From positions 310,001-374,000 of the forward strand of contig NZ_BDAU01000009.1 of assembly GCF_001612615.1 (NCBI RefSeq): DNA of 64,000 nucleotides, given 5' to 3'. Shown one piece after another: positions 53,782 through 63,427 of this stretch; position 1 is the first letter of the stretch, and every line of letters starts with the position of its first letter. Source of the DNA: Nocardia amikacinitolerans NBRC 108937 (GTDB lineage: Bacteria > Actinomycetota > Actinomycetes > Mycobacteriales > Mycobacteriaceae). The notes beneath the pieces are model-generated. The model had not been told where the DNA came from, made no database searches, and was given only the letters and a program-made list of their open reading frames with translations. The position numbers were made by a program, and so were the translations under genes.

Positions 53782-54348
53782 TCAGAGGGTCAGCAGCATG
53801 CGGGTGTTGCCGAGCGTGTTCGGCTTCACATAACTGAGGTCGAGGAACTCGGCGACACCGGTGTCATAGGACCGGCACATCTCGGCGTAGACCTCGGCGG
53901 TCACCGGCGTTCCGTCGATCTCGACGAAGCCGTGCCTGCCGAAGAACTCCACCTCGAAGGTCAGCACGAACAGCCTGCGCAGCTCCAGTTCCCTGGCCAC
54001 CGCGACGAGCCGCTGCACGATGAGCTTGCCGACCCCGGTGCCTTTGGCGTCGGGATGCACCGCGACGGTGCGCACCTCGCCGAGATCGGCCCACAGCACG
54101 TGCAGCGCGCCGCAGCCGACGACGCGTCCGTCGACCTCGGCCACCCAGAACTCCTGGACCGACTCGTAGAGGGTGACCAGGTTCTTCTCCAGCAGAATGC
54201 GGCCCGCGTAGACGTCGACGAGGCGTTTGATCTCGGGCACGTCCGAGGTTCGGGCGCGTCGCACAACCGGTACGGAGCCGGGCGCGGCGGAGGCCGCGCT
54301 GGTATTCGCGTCGCTGGTCGAACCACCTAGTGGTCCCCGAGAGGTCAT
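53782..54348 (-). CDS. argA: N-acetylglutamate synthase ArgA (GNAT type)
   Basis: This 188-residue GNAT acetyltransferase is predicted to acetylate glutamate at the first step of arginine synthesis. The core shows VRRARTSDVPEIKRLVDVYA, EFWVAEVDGRVVGCGALHVL and the acetyl-CoA loop VHPDAKGTGVGKLIVQRL. Length and sequence match the short mycobacterial ArgA (Rv2747), which lies in the same position between ftsK and pgsA. ATG 54348 has TACTGT seven bases upstream. The gene is divergent from pgsA. Confidence 0.9.
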   Translation of the reverse strand: MTSRGPLGGSTSDANTSAASAAPGSVPVVRRARTSDVPEIKRLVDVYAGRILLEKNLVTLYESVQEFWVAEVDGRVVGCGALHVLWADLGEVRTVAVHPDAKGTGVGKLIVQRLVAVARELELRRLFVLTFEVEFFGRHGFVEIDGTPVTAEVYAEMCRSYDTGVAEFLDLSYVKPNTLGNTRMLLTL

Positions 54349-54491
54349 GGGGTGCACAGTAGTCGGCACCCTTACCGATAGTCTGAACATGTGCCGCACA
54401 TCCTGTCGTTCCGCTCACCGCATCGCGCCGGGGTAGCGCAACCGGATGGAGACGTGGCCGTCCTCGTATCGCGCGCCCTCGAGGCGAGGGC

Positions 54492-55169
54492 ATGAGCGTG
54501 CAACCCGAAGAGATCGATCGTCGCTGGCCCGACGCGGGTGTCCTGCGTCAGGGAACCGAGCGATCCGGGAGCTTCGCGGCCACTCCGGCCGACACCGCCG
54601 TACCGCTGATGAACATCGCGAACGTGCTGACCATGGCGCGCATCGCGATCGTTCCGCTGTTCGTCGTCGCGCTCTTCACGGGCGGCGGGCACGAGACCGG
54701 GTGGCGGATCGCGGCGGCCGCGCTGTTCGGGCTCGCCGCCATCACCGATCGCTTCGACGGACAGCTGGCGCGCAAGTACGGCTTGGTCACCGACTTCGGC
54801 AAGCTGGCTGACCCGATCGCCGACAAGGCGCTGATCGGCGCGGCCCTGATCGGACTCTCCGTGCTCGGCGATCTGGCCTGGTGGATCACCCTGGTGATCT
54901 GCGGTCGCGAGATCGGGGTCACGCTGCTGCGGCTGCTCGTGGTGCGGCGCGGGGTGATTCCCGCGGGGCGCGGCGGCAAGCTGAAGACGCTGGTGCAGTC
55001 GCTGGCGATCGGGGTGTTGCTGCTGCCGTTGTCGGGCGGCTTCGAGACCGCGGGCATGGCGCTGATGTACCTGGCGGTGGTGCTGACGGTCGTCACCGGT
55101 CTGGATTACGTCGGGCAGGCCGCACGGGTGTGGTTCGCCGGCGGCTCCGGCCGGGCGCGCGGAGCATGA
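54492..55169 (+). CDS. pgsA: CDP-diacylglycerol-glycerol-3-phosphate phosphatidyltransferase
   Basis: This 225-residue integral membrane enzyme makes phosphatidylglycerol phosphate, the precursor of cardiolipin. The CDP-alcohol phosphotransferase signature DRFDGQLARKYGLVTDFGKL-ADPIAD is complete (D..DG..AR....G...D...D). Six helices follow the usual plan. An N-terminal polar tail of 35 residues precedes the membrane part. The stop overlaps the ATG of the PncC-like gene as ATGA, so the two are coupled. Confidence 0.95.
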   Translation: MSVQPEEIDRRWPDAGVLRQGTERSGSFAATPADTAVPLMNIANVLTMARIAIVPLFVVALFTGGGHETGWRIAAAALFGLAAITDRFDGQLARKYGLVTDFGKLADPIADKALIGAALIGLSVLGDLAWWITLVICGREIGVTLLRLLVVRRGVIPAGRGGKLKTLVQSLAIGVLLLPLSGGFETAGMALMYLAVVLTVVTGLDYVGQAARVWFAGGSGRARGA

Positions 55170-55657
55170 CAGATCCGCTGACCGCGTCCGTCCCCGCCGC
55201 CGACCTGGTGCGCGCACTCGGCGCGGCGGGCCAGACCGTGGCCACCGCCGAATCGCTCACCGCGGGGCTGGTGGCCGCGACCATCGCCGGGGTGCCCGGC
55301 GCGAGCGCGGTACTGCGCGGCGGACTCGTGGTGTACGCGACCGATCTCAAGAGCAGCCTGGCCGGTGTCAGCGCGGAGCTGCTCGCCGCCGAGGGACCGG
55401 TGGCGGCGAGCACCGCCGAACAGCTGGCCGTCGGCGCGCGCACCCGCTGCGCCGCCGACTGGGGGATCGGGCTGACGGGCGTCGCCGGACCCGACGGCCA
55501 GGACGGTCACGCCGTCGGCACCGTCTTCCTCGGGCTGTCCAGTCCGTGGCATACCGAAGTGATGCGGTTGCAACTGTCCGGCGACCGGTGGACCATCAGA
55601 CTCACCGCGACCGAGAGCGCGGTGCGGGAACTGCTTCGGTGCGTTCAGGTCGGTTGA
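55166..55657 (+). CDS. pncC: Nicotinamide-nucleotide amidohydrolase (CinA C-terminal/PncC)
   Basis: This 163-residue protein equals the C-terminal domain of CinA, which deamidates NMN to NaMN. Motifs are TVATAESLTAGLVAATIAGV (catalytic Ser region), GGLVVYATDLKSSLAGV, and WGIGLTGVAGPDGQDGHAVG. No N-terminal ADP-ribose pyrophosphatase domain is present, as in E. coli PncC. ATGA overlap with pgsA. It precedes clgR as in other actinobacteria. Confidence 0.93.
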   Translation: MTDPLTASVPAADLVRALGAAGQTVATAESLTAGLVAATIAGVPGASAVLRGGLVVYATDLKSSLAGVSAELLAAEGPVAASTAEQLAVGARTRCAADWGIGLTGVAGPDGQDGHAVGTVFLGLSSPWHTEVMRLQLSGDRWTIRLTATESAVRELLRCVQVG

Positions 55658-55796
55658 GCGCGTCGCGCGTGGATTCGCGTGACGAGTTCACCCGCCGGGA
55701 ACCATCCGGGCGCCCCCGGACGTTGTGCCAGAAAGAACGGTGCTCGCCAGGCGACTGCGCCAGCGGCGCCCGGTGTTCGGAGCGAAGGAGATCGAG

Positions 55797-56255
55797 ATGA
55801 CGCTGCTGCGAGAGGCGATCGGGGACAGTCTGCGGCGTGCTCGTCTCGCCCAGCATCGGACCCTGCGCGAGGTGTCCACTTCGGCGCGCGTGAGCCTGGG
55901 CTATCTGTCGGAGGTCGAACGGGGCCGCAAGGAGGCGTCGAGCGAACTGCTCGCCGCGATCTGCGCCGCACTCGACGTGCCGTTGTCGCGGGTGCTATGG
56001 GATGTGAGCACGATCATGGCGGGGGTCGACGGGCTACCGGTCGGCGAGTCCGCCGAGGCCGCGGCGACGCCCGCCGCGGAAGCCGAGCAGACGGCCGCCG
56101 CCGCGGAATCCGCCGAGGCCGCGCCCGCGCAGGAGCCCGCGCTCGCTCCGGCCTCCGCGTCCATGTCGGCCGTCCGGCCACAGATCGCCGAGGACACCCG
56201 GATCGTCATTCCGGCGCCGAAGGCGGACATGCTGGTTTTGGTGAAGAGCAACTGA
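55797..56255 (+). CDS. clgR: Transcriptional regulator ClgR
   Basis: This 152-residue XRE-type activator is known in actinobacteria to switch on Clp proteases and the pspA operon under envelope stress. The helix-turn-helix is [47 protein letters not shown]. The C-terminal tail is Ala/Glu-rich and ends MLVLVKSN, a hydrophobic end like the ClpP degradation signal of mycobacterial ClgR. AAGGAG lies seven bases before ATG 55797. pspA follows. Confidence 0.94.
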   Translation: MTLLREAIGDSLRRARLAQHRTLREVSTSARVSLGYLSEVERGRKEASSELLAAICAALDVPLSRVLWDVSTIMAGVDGLPVGESAEAAATPAAEAEQTAAAAESAEAAPAQEPALAPASASMSAVRPQIAEDTRIVIPAPKADMLVLVKSN

Positions 56256-56455
56256 CAACAGAACGCCGGACGCCCAGCCGCGGGCAACGCTGCGGGCCGA
56301 CGCCGAAAACGGATAGATTCGGTAGGTAGGCGTCGGTTGGGCCGGGTCGCCCCGGTCCAGGTGCCGCATGGTGGAGGATAGGCACAAGCGGGTGCGCGAG
56401 GGTCGTGTACCCGGGCCGCGTCAAGCGGTACATCAGATGGAGGCGGGATCAATCG

Positions 56456-57283
56456 ATGGCTAATCCGTTCGTCAAGGCCTGGAAATACATGATGGCCCTC
56501 TTCGATGCCAAGATCGAAGAGCACGCGGATCCGAAGGTGCAGATTCAGCAGGCTATCGAGGAAGCTCAGCGCCAGCACCAGGCCCTCTCGCAGCAGGCCG
56601 CGTCGGTCATCGGCAACCAGCGTCAGCTGGAGATGAAGCTGAACCGCCAGCTCGACGAGGTCGAGAAGCTCAACGCCAACGCGCGCCAGGCCGTCATGCT
56701 CGCCGACCAGGCCACCGCGGCGGGCGACACCGAGAAGGCGATCCAGTACACCAACGCCGCCGAGGCGTTCGCCGCCCAGCTGGTCACCGCCGAGCAGTCC
56801 GTCGAGGACCTGAAGGTGCTGCACGACCAGTCGCTGCAGGCCGCCGCCCAGGCCAAGAAGGCCGTCGAGCAGAACGCGATGTTGTTGCAGCAGAAGGTCG
56901 CCGAGCGCACCAAGCTGCTCAGCCAGCTCGAGCAGGCCAAGATGCAGGAGCAGGTCTCCGCGTCGCTGCAGCAGATGGACTCGACGCTGTCGGCGCCCGG
57001 CACCACCCCGAGCCTGGACGCGGTGCGCGAGAAGATCGAGCGCCGCTACGCCAACGCGCTTGGCGCCGCCGAGCTCGCGCAGAACTCGGTGCAGGGCCGC
57101 ATGCTCGAGGTGCAGCAGGCCAGCATCCAGATGGCCGGTCACAGCAAGCTGGAGCAGATCCGCGCCTCGATGCGCGGCGAGGCGTTGCCCGCGGGCGGCG
57201 GCCAGTCCGCCATCAATCCCGCCCAGACCCAGGCGAACCCCGCGCAGCCCCAGATGAACAAGGGCCAGGCCGCCCAGCAGTAA
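56456..57283 (+). CDS. pspA: Phage-shock protein A (PspA/IM30)
   Basis: PspA is the membrane-stabilising coat protein of the envelope-stress response. The 275-residue protein starts [20 protein letters not shown], the amphipathic membrane helix. Long coiled coils follow ([60 protein letters not shown]) with the [15 protein letters not shown] region. A Pro/Gln-rich tail ends it. It corresponds to the mycobacterial 35-kDa antigen (Rv2744c). It lies between clgR and pspM, its usual regulator and partner genes. Confidence 0.95.
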   Translation: MANPFVKAWKYMMALFDAKIEEHADPKVQIQQAIEEAQRQHQALSQQAASVIGNQRQLEMKLNRQLDEVEKLNANARQAVMLADQATAAGDTEKAIQYTNAAEAFAAQLVTAEQSVEDLKVLHDQSLQAAAQAKKAVEQNAMLLQQKVAERTKLLSQLEQAKMQEQVSASLQQMDSTLSAPGTTPSLDAVREKIERRYANALGAAELAQNSVQGRMLEVQQASIQMAGHSKLEQIRASMRGEALPAGGGQSAINPAQTQANPAQPQMNKGQAAQQ

Positions 57284-57522
57284 CAGCTCGATACAGGCAA
57301 GGACCGGTGCGGTGCGGGACGCGGGCAGCGCGAGATCGTCGTATCACCGAGGGGCGCCCTCGTCACGCCCCGCGGCTGCGACGCGCACATCGTGTCGTCA
57401 TCGGCCGGTCCGGTCTGCGATTCGGCTCGAACGGGGTGAGGGAAACGCATGAAACGGAGTGAGCGAATCGTGTGCCAGCGTCCTCGACGCATGCCGGAGC
57501 CGAGCGTCAGCGAGGCGCGGGC

Positions 57523-58404
57523 ATGAGTCGCAAGCGAATTCCGTCGAGAACCGGCGTTCCGGCGGTGCCGGCGCAGCCGACGTTCGGGATGCCGCAGGGC
57601 CCCTTGCCGGACACGTTGCGCGACATGGGCGAACACGCGCTCGTCGCGGTGCGCCGCTGGGCCGACCCGCGCGAGCGGGAACTCCGTAAGCGCCGCCGCG
57701 CCCGGCGGCGCAGCTATCAGCTCGGCACCGTCTCCGGGCTGACCACTGCGGGCGCAGTCGGTCTCGTCGTCGTCTCGGCGCCCGCCTGGGCCGTGGTCGT
57801 TCTCGGCGGCGGCGCGGTCGCGTTCGTCACCGGTGCGGCGCTGAGCGCCCGGCGCTACCTGCGGATGCGCCGAACTCCGTTGCCGCAGGCCGCTTTCCTG
57901 CCGCGCAAACAGCCGCCGTTGCGCTCGGCCGCCCGCGCCCCGATCGCCCGCCTTGTGCAGGCCGAACGCGCGCTGCACGGGCTGACCGCGCAGATCGCCG
58001 CCTCGCGCAGACTGCCCCACGAAGAACTCGCCGAGATGGTCGAGACGGCCGCCTCCGGCGCCGCCGCGTTGCACGCGCTCGCCGCCGACATCGTCCAGAT
58101 GGAGCGCGCCGCATCCGTTGTCGGCCGGACCAATCCGGAGGCCACCGCCGCGCTCACCGCCAACGTGCGGTTCGCGATGACAAGGCTGGAATCCGGTATC
58201 GCCGAATACGAGCACGTCGTCGCCGCGGCGAGCGGTGTGCTCGCGGTGCCCGAAACCACTGTCGTCGCACACCAATTCGACGGCATCGTCGCGGAGCTAC
58301 GGCATGCCGCGGATCGCCTGGACGGCTGGGCGCAGGCGCTCACCGAGATCGCCGACCGTCCGACCCTCACCGTTTCCCCGCCGCCTCCCGGTCTGCCGCA
58401 CTAG
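57523..58404 (+). CDS. pspM: Envelope-stress protein PspM
   Basis: This 293-residue protein has two adjacent membrane helices (GTVSGLTTAGAVGLVVVSAP and AWAVVVLGGGAVAFVTGAAL) followed by a helical cytoplasmic domain (IARLVQAERALHGLTAQIAA, LAEMVETAASGAAALHALAA). This is the plan of mycobacterial Rv2743c (PspM), which anchors PspA to the membrane. Its place next to pspA supports the name. ATG 57523 gives a short basic N-terminus. Confidence 0.88.
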   Translation: MSRKRIPSRTGVPAVPAQPTFGMPQGPLPDTLRDMGEHALVAVRRWADPRERELRKRRRARRRSYQLGTVSGLTTAGAVGLVVVSAPAWAVVVLGGGAVAFVTGAALSARRYLRMRRTPLPQAAFLPRKQPPLRSAARAPIARLVQAERALHGLTAQIAASRRLPHEELAEMVETAASGAAALHALAADIVQMERAASVVGRTNPEATAALTANVRFAMTRLESGIAEYEHVVAAASGVLAVPETTVVAHQFDGIVAELRHAADRLDGWAQALTEIADRPTLTVSPPPPGLPH

Positions 58405-58700
58405 GCGAACCCCTGCCTTCGCTCGGGCTGAGGACGGACATCGATCGCGCCCCTGGGCGTACTCCTTCGCTCCGGCCGCGCGGGGTGTCGACAAACTCCG
58501 ACCGGCCACGCCTGGCGGCCGTGGCTCTACGGCCGCTTCAGCCGTGCGCGGGGAGTAGGCTCTCCGCGCCGTGTCGGGGTGAACCCTGATTTACACCCGG
58601 ATATCGCTACTGACCTGGTGATTTCGGGTCCAGCGACTGCCAGCATGGAGGTATCGGATCGCCGGACGGCGGTTCGGGAGAAACGTCCAGGAGGCTGGAA

Positions 58701-58874
58701 ATGCTGTGGAAGATCATCGGTGTCGTCGCGGTCGTGTGGATCGCGCTCGCCATCATCGGCGCGCTGATCAAGGGGCTGTTCCCGATCCTGGTGATCAGCG
58801 CCGTGGTGTTCGGCCTGTACCTGCTGTACAAGGCGGTGTCGGGCTCGGACAACTCGACCGTCAGCAAGCTGTAA
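58701..58874 (+). CDS. 57-residue two-helix membrane protein
   Basis: This small ORF reads MLWKIIGVVAVVWIALAIIG, then a second hydrophobic run PILVISAVVFGLYLLYKAV, ending SGSDNSTVSKL. It has two membrane helices joined by a KG turn. AGGAGG (58688-58693) sits seven bases before the ATG, a strong ribosome site, and a terminator follows the stop. It lies 296 bp after pspM in the same direction. It could be a small partner of the Psp system; it shares no clear similarity with PspN by eye. Confidence 0.75.
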   Translation: MLWKIIGVVAVVWIALAIIGALIKGLFPILVISAVVFGLYLLYKAVSGSDNSTVSKL

Positions 58875-58886
58875 CGCCAAAAGTCA

Positions 58887-58927
58887 ACGGGCCGTGCGTC
58901 ATCCGGGAGGGATGGCGCACGGCCCGT
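58887..58927. terminator. Bidirectional terminator
   Basis: An 18-pair stem (58887-58904 with 58910-58927; one T/G pair) has the loop GGGAG. It is extended by AACGCC (58873-58878) and GGCGTT (58928-58933). It serves the small membrane protein gene and the convergent cyclophilin gene. Confidence 0.88.
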
Positions 58928-58941
58928 GGCGTTTTCTCTGG

Positions 58942-59529
58942 TCAGAGCTGACCGCTGTTGTCGATGACGATCGGACGCACCGGCGCTCCGGAGGGCGAGC
59001 CCACCTGCTCGATGGCGTGCACCACGTGCATGCCCTCGACCACGGTGCCGAACACGACGTGCTTGCCGTCCAGCCACGGGGTGTCCTTCATGGTGATGAA
59101 GAACTGCGAGCCGTTGGTGCCCGGCCCGCGGTTGGCCATGCTCACCGTGCCGGGAACGGCGTGGGTCAGCTCGAAGTTCTCGTCGGCGAAGGTCGGGCCG
59201 TAGATGCTCTTGCCTCCGGTGCCGTCGGCGTTGGTGAAATCGCCGCCCTGGGCCATGAAACCGGGGATCACGCGGTGGAACACCGAACCCTTGTAACCGA
59301 AGCCCTGCTCGCCGGTGGCCAGCGCGCGGAAGTTCTCCGCGGTCTCGGGCACCACGTCCGAGCGAAGCTCGATCACGATGCGGCCGGTGGGAATGCCCGC
59401 CACCGACACATCGAAGAACACCCTGGGCAGCGGATCGGCCTTGGCGGGCGCCGCGGTCAGCGGACCGGGGCTGAACAGTGCGATGAGCGCGAGACCGAGG
59501 ACGGCGGCGGCGCGTGTGAGCTTCGTCAT
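58942..59529 (-). CDS. Secreted cyclophilin-type peptidyl-prolyl isomerase
   Basis: This 195-residue protein has a signal peptide ([20 protein letters not shown], ending TAAPAKA). A single cyclophilin domain follows: [60 protein letters not shown], and [18 protein letters not shown]. Active-site Arg, Phe, Gln and Phe are present, and the tryptophan that binds cyclosporin is replaced by His. It probably folds exported proteins. No lipobox, so it is secreted or periplasmic. Confidence 0.93.
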   Translation of the reverse strand: MTKLTRAAAVLGLALIALFSPGPLTAAPAKADPLPRVFFDVSVAGIPTGRIVIELRSDVVPETAENFRALATGEQGFGYKGSVFHRVIPGFMAQGGDFTNADGTGGKSIYGPTFADENFELTHAVPGTVSMANRGPGTNGSQFFITMKDTPWLDGKHVVFGTVVEGMHVVHAIEQVGSPSGAPVRPIVIDNSGQL

Positions 59530-59610
59530 GGCCACACTGTCTACAGCAGGACCGATTCGGGCGGGCAACCGGACCCGCCGCATGCCTGTTTCGGGTGTTT
59601 CAATAGGGCC

Positions 59611-60318
59611 ATGGAGCAGGTTCCCGAGGACTGGCAGCGCGGCCTGGTGATCGTCGCGCATCCCGACGACATCGAGTACGGCGCTGCCGCGGCCGTCGCG
59701 CGATGGACGGGGCAGGGCAAGGACATTCGCTACGTGCTCGTCACCAGCGGCGAGGCGGGGATCGCCGGAATGCCGCCCGCGGAGGCGGGTCCGCTGCGCC
59801 AGGCCGAGGAGATCGCGTCGGCGAAGGTGGTGGGGGTCGAGCAGGTGGAGTTCCTCGGGTATCCGGACGGTCGGGTGCAGGAGAGCCTGGAACTGCGTCG
59901 CGATCTGGCGGCCGCGATCCGCAGGCACCGCCCGGAGATGTTGGTGCTGTTCAACTTCGGCGACACCTGGGCGCCCGGCTACGCCAACAGCGCCGACCAC
60001 CGCGCCGTCGGCCGGGCCGGACTGGACGCCGCCTCCGACGCGGGCAACGAGTGGATCTTCCCTGAGCTGTCCGACCTGCCGCCTTGGTCGCCGCGCTGGG
60101 CCGCGGTCGTCGGTCCGATCGCGACGCACGCCGTCGATGTCACCGCCACCGTGGAACAAGCCGCCGCCTCGCTGGCCGAACACCGTCGGTACCTGGAGGT
60201 GCTCAGCTCCGAGCCGGTCGCCGATCAGGTCGCAGCCATCGTCGACATGGCCACCGGGCCGAAGGAAGGTTTCCCGGCCGAGCGCGCCGTGGGCTTCGAG
60301 CTGTACTACTTCGGCTGA
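59611..60318 (+). CDS. PIG-L-family deacetylase
   Basis: This 235-residue zinc deacetylase has the [17 protein letters not shown] motif at residues 16-32 (metal-binding His, Asp, Asp). [11 protein letters not shown] follows, and the later [14 protein letters not shown] gives the second histidine. Related actinobacterial enzymes include MshB (mycothiol) and Mca. The best guess is a small N-acyl sugar or conjugate as substrate, not necessarily mycothiol. ATG 59611 gives a normal N-terminus. Confidence 0.9.
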   Translation: MEQVPEDWQRGLVIVAHPDDIEYGAAAAVARWTGQGKDIRYVLVTSGEAGIAGMPPAEAGPLRQAEEIASAKVVGVEQVEFLGYPDGRVQESLELRRDLAAAIRRHRPEMLVLFNFGDTWAPGYANSADHRAVGRAGLDAASDAGNEWIFPELSDLPPWSPRWAAVVGPIATHAVDVTATVEQAAASLAEHRRYLEVLSSEPVADQVAAIVDMATGPKEGFPAERAVGFELYYFG

Positions 60319-60624
60319 GCGGTTTCCGCTCGCACCGCGCTGCCACGTGCTCGAAGGCCGCGCCAGGGATTCGAGATAGCGTTTCGCTACTGCGTGCAAC
60401 TCCACTAGGCGCGCGACCGATCGCCGAGCAGTGCGCGCACCGCGGCCACACCGTGCCTGCCGTGGCCCGCCTCGTCACCGGGGACGCGGGCGTGGCCGGA
60501 ATAATCTGGGCGAGAATGCCTTTGGCGCCCGTCCGTGGCGTGGCGCTCGGATAGCGGCACGGTGAACGCGGCATCTCAGGGCGGGTGCCGTCGGTTCGGT
60601 GCGGCGGTGTGGCAGGCTGGGCGG
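60319..60624. other. 306-bp gap, nothing recognised
   Basis: I see no gene or strong repeat. CAGGCT lies six bases before the glycosyltransferase ATG at 60625, a possible weak -10 element for a leaderless message. Confidence 0.4.
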
Positions 60625-61788
60625 ATGCGTGTTGCCGTCGTAGCCGGTCCCGATCCGGGGCATGCCTTTCCGGCGTTGGCGCTGTGCGAGCGCTTTCTCG
60701 CCGCGGGCGATGAGCCGGTGCTGTTCACCGGACCCCGCTGGTTCGACGCCGCCAAGGACGCGGGCATCGCGGTGCGCAGGCTCAAGGGTCTCGCACCGCG
60801 CGCCGTCGACGACGACGGTGACGCGGGTCAGCGCATCCACCAGCGCGCCGCGCACATCTCCACCGAGATCCTGCCCGACCTGAGCGCGATGCTGCCGGAA
60901 CTCGTGGTCTCCGACGTGCTCACCGCGGGCGGCGGGATGGCCGCCGAGCGGCTTGGCGTGCCGTGGGTTGAGCTCTCGCCGCACCCGCTCTACCTGCCGT
61001 CCAAGGGTTTGCCGCCGATCGGCAGCGGACTCGCGCCCGGGGCGGACCTGCGCGGCAGACTGCGCGACAACCTGCTGCGGGCCATGTCCGCACGCGCGAT
61101 CCACAACGGCCTGAAGCAACGCGCGAGGGCACGCGAGAGCGTGGGGCTGCCCGCCGCCGACCCGGGCCCGGCCGCCCGCCTGCTGGCCACGCTGCCCGCC
61201 CTGGAAGTGCCGCGCCCCGACTGGCCCGACAATGCCCACGTCGTCGGCCCGCTGCTGTGGGAGCCCACCGACGACATCCTCACGCCGCCGCCCGGCGACG
61301 ATCCGCTCGTCGTCGTCGCGCCGTCCACCGCGCACACCGGCGTCACGGGCATGGTCGAAACGGTGCTCGAGGCGCTCGACGGCGCGGGCGTCCGCGTCGC
61401 CGTCTCCATGATCGACACCCCGCCGACCGGGCTGCCGTCCTGGGCCACCGCGGGCTTGGGCCGCCAGGACGAACTGCTCAGGCACGCGGCCGTCGTCGTC
61501 GGCGGCGGCGGGCACGGACTGCTCGCCAAATCGCTGCTCGCCGGCGTGCCGATCGTCACCGTTCCTGGCGGCGGCGACCAGTGGGAACTGGCCAACCGCG
61601 CGGCCCGCCAAGGCAGTTCGATCGTCGTGCGACCGCTCACCGTGGAGTCCGTACGCGCCGCCGTCCTCGCGGTACTCGACCACCCGCGCTACACCGCCGC
61701 GGCCGAGGAAGCGGCCATGAGCATCGCGGACGTCGCCGACCCGATCGAGCTCTGCCACCGGGTCCGCGAGGGCGTGCACACGTCGTAG
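60625..61788 (+). CDS. GT1-type glycosyltransferase
   Basis: This 387-residue protein has the GT-B fold of macrolide-type transferases. The N-terminus is RVAVVAGPDPGHAFPALALC. The C-terminal nucleotide site is LVVVAPSTAHTGVTGMVETV, then HAAVVVGGGGHGLLAKSLLA and GVPIVTVPGGGDQWELANRA, with the typical HGG-like triple glycine altered to GGGGHG. It corresponds in place and length to Rv2739c. Donor and acceptor are unknown. Confidence 0.88.
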   Translation: MRVAVVAGPDPGHAFPALALCERFLAAGDEPVLFTGPRWFDAAKDAGIAVRRLKGLAPRAVDDDGDAGQRIHQRAAHISTEILPDLSAMLPELVVSDVLTAGGGMAAERLGVPWVELSPHPLYLPSKGLPPIGSGLAPGADLRGRLRDNLLRAMSARAIHNGLKQRARARESVGLPAADPGPAARLLATLPALEVPRPDWPDNAHVVGPLLWEPTDDILTPPPGDDPLVVVAPSTAHTGVTGMVETVLEALDGAGVRVAVSMIDTPPTGLPSWATAGLGRQDELLRHAAVVVGGGGHGLLAKSLLAGVPIVTVPGGGDQWELANRAARQGSSIVVRPLTVESVRAAVLAVLDHPRYTAAAEEAAMSIADVADPIELCHRVREGVHTS

Positions 61789-61822
61789 CCCCGCCGCCGA
61801 CTCCGTGTGTTGTCGGCAAGGA

Positions 61823-62713
61823 TCAGTTCGCGCACCGGGTGGCGAGTTCGCGAATGAAGCGTGCGATCTCGTGAGGTTGCTCCTCGGCCATGAAGTGGCC
61901 TGCGCCGATCGGTTCGTAGGTCAGGTCCGGTGCCCATGCCCGCCACAGCGCCGCCGCGTCGAAGCCCAGCCGCGTGCCCCAATCCTGGGAGATCACACCG
62001 ACAGGCATGGCGAGCGTCGCGCCGGCCCTGCGGTCCTCCCGGTCCATGGTCAGGTCGATGCTCGCGCTGGCGCGGTAATCGGCGACGATCGAGTCGACGG
62101 CTCCGACAGAGCTGTCGATGTAGTGCTGCCGTACTTCTGGCGCGAAGGTGGTGCCTTCGGTGTCCCAGGCGTCGAGGAAGGAAGCGAAGAACTCCGGTGC
62201 CACGGCCGCGATCATCTTTTCCGGCAGCCCGGCTGGTTGCGCCATGAGATACAGGTGCCAGGCGACTTTCGCGTCGACCCCGTGCAGGACTTCCCAGGTG
62301 TCGAGAGTGGGCAGGACGTCGAGCACCCCGAGGTACCGGATCTTGTCGGGGTGGTCGAGGCCGGCCCGCACGCCGACCAGGGCGCCGCGGTCGTGGCCGA
62401 TCAGTCCGAAGCGTTCGTGCCCGAGCTGTTCGGCTACCCGAACGATGTCTTCGGCCATGGTGCGCTTGGAGTAGGTGTGGGGACCGTTCTCCGGCGGTTT
62501 GCCGCTCGCGCCGTAGCCCCGGAGGTCCGGGACGACGACCGTGTGGTCCTCGGCGAGGTCTGCTGCGACGTCGCGCCACATGTAGTGGGTTTGCGGGAAG
62601 CCGTGGAGCAGAACGACGGCCGGTCCCGCTCCGGCGACCGCGACGTTGAGTTCGACGCCTCCCGCGCCGCGCAGGGTCTGGTAGTGGAATCCGTCGATGG
62701 TCGGTGTGATCAC
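61823..62713 (-). CDS. Alpha/beta hydrolase, fluoroacetate-dehalogenase/epoxide-hydrolase-like
   Basis: This 296-residue hydrolase has HGFPQTHYMWR (oxyanion region) and nucleophile Asp plus Arg in LIGHDRGALVGVRAGLDHPD. It also has VAWHLYLMAQPAGLPEKM and the base His in IGAGHFMAEEQP. The DRG-xxx-R pattern and the HW-like 'WHLYLMAQP' are close to haloacetate dehalogenases; epoxide hydrolases share part of it. The start is GTG 62713 (GTGA overlap with the TetR stop), so it is coupled to and probably controlled by that regulator. Confidence 0.85.
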   Translation of the reverse strand: MITPTIDGFHYQTLRGAGGVELNVAVAGAGPAVVLLHGFPQTHYMWRDVAADLAEDHTVVVPDLRGYGASGKPPENGPHTYSKRTMAEDIVRVAEQLGHERFGLIGHDRGALVGVRAGLDHPDKIRYLGVLDVLPTLDTWEVLHGVDAKVAWHLYLMAQPAGLPEKMIAAVAPEFFASFLDAWDTEGTTFAPEVRQHYIDSSVGAVDSIVADYRASASIDLTMDREDRRAGATLAMPVGVISQDWGTRLGFDAAALWRAWAPDLTYEPIGAGHFMAEEQPHEIARFIRELATRCAN

Positions 62714-63417
62714 AGGTGTCCTTCACTGGTCGATTGCGCGGTCGGGCGTCCGGAGAAGATTCCGCCCGGTAGTGGTGTCGGCCTGGACGATTCGGCCCGC
62801 AACGCGGGGAGGAGGATCGAATCGACGAGTGCTTCGAGATAGTCGTCGCCGGTATCGAGACCGTTGAGTCCCCGCAGCAGCAGCACGGCTCCGGCCACCT
62901 CTTCGAAGGCGAACGGATCCACGGCCTCGGGCAGCTCTCCGCGGCGGATGGCGGCGTCCACAACCGATGCGGGGAGTCGGGCCCCGGTCGGGCCGACCGC
63001 GCGTTCGATCTCCTCGCACAGCTCCGGGTCTTCCAGTCCTGCCTGAAGAAGCAGCAGCGCGGTCTGTCCGCCTGTCGACCGCATCGTCGTGACGAGTCGT
63101 CGGCACAAGGCGATCAGGTCGCCGCGCAGGCTGCCCGTGTCGATGTCGTCCGGTCCGTCTCGACCGGCAGGCCCCGCCTTCAATGCGGCGATGACCATGT
63201 CCCTCTTGGACTTCCATCGTCGGTAGAGGGTGGGTTTCGACGCACCGGCGCGGCGCGCGACCTCCTCGAAGGTGACACCGTCATAGCCGCGTTCGGTCAG
63301 CAACGAGGTCACTACGCCGAGGATCTCGCTCTCGCGTTCGTCGTTTCGTGGACGTCCTCCGCGCCGACTCTGCCGCGGTTCTCGCGCGGGAGCGCCGGAA
63401 AGGTTTGGATACGACAC
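62710..63417 (-). CDS. TetR-family repressor
   Basis: This 235-residue regulator has the TetR N-terminus: RPRNDERESEILGVVTSLLT, GYDGVTFEEVARRAGASKPT, LYRRWKSKRDMVIAALKA. The helical ligand domain follows (residues 70-220). The C-terminus ends in a polar tail. It is followed at once by the hydrolase (GTGA). The start GTG 63417 lies in the centre of a 20-bp palindrome, with TACGAT seven bases upstream and no Shine-Dalgarno sequence. This is a leaderless gene whose own operator covers start codon and -10. Confidence 0.9.
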   Translation of the reverse strand: MSYPNLSGAPAREPRQSRRGGRPRNDERESEILGVVTSLLTERGYDGVTFEEVARRAGASKPTLYRRWKSKRDMVIAALKAGPAGRDGPDDIDTGSLRGDLIALCRRLVTTMRSTGGQTALLLLQAGLEDPELCEEIERAVGPTGARLPASVVDAAIRRGELPEAVDPFAFEEVAGAVLLLRGLNGLDTGDDYLEALVDSILLPALRAESSRPTPLPGGIFSGRPTAQSTSEGHL

Positions 63418-63427
63418 GTGTCGTATC
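63408..63427. promoter_or_regulatory. 20-bp perfect operator palindrome over tetR start
   Basis: GATACGACACGTGTCGTATC is a perfect palindrome. On the minus strand TACGAT overlaps its upstream arm, and the GTG start codon of the TetR gene (63417) lies at its centre. A bound repressor would block both polymerase and initiation. Confidence 0.85.
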
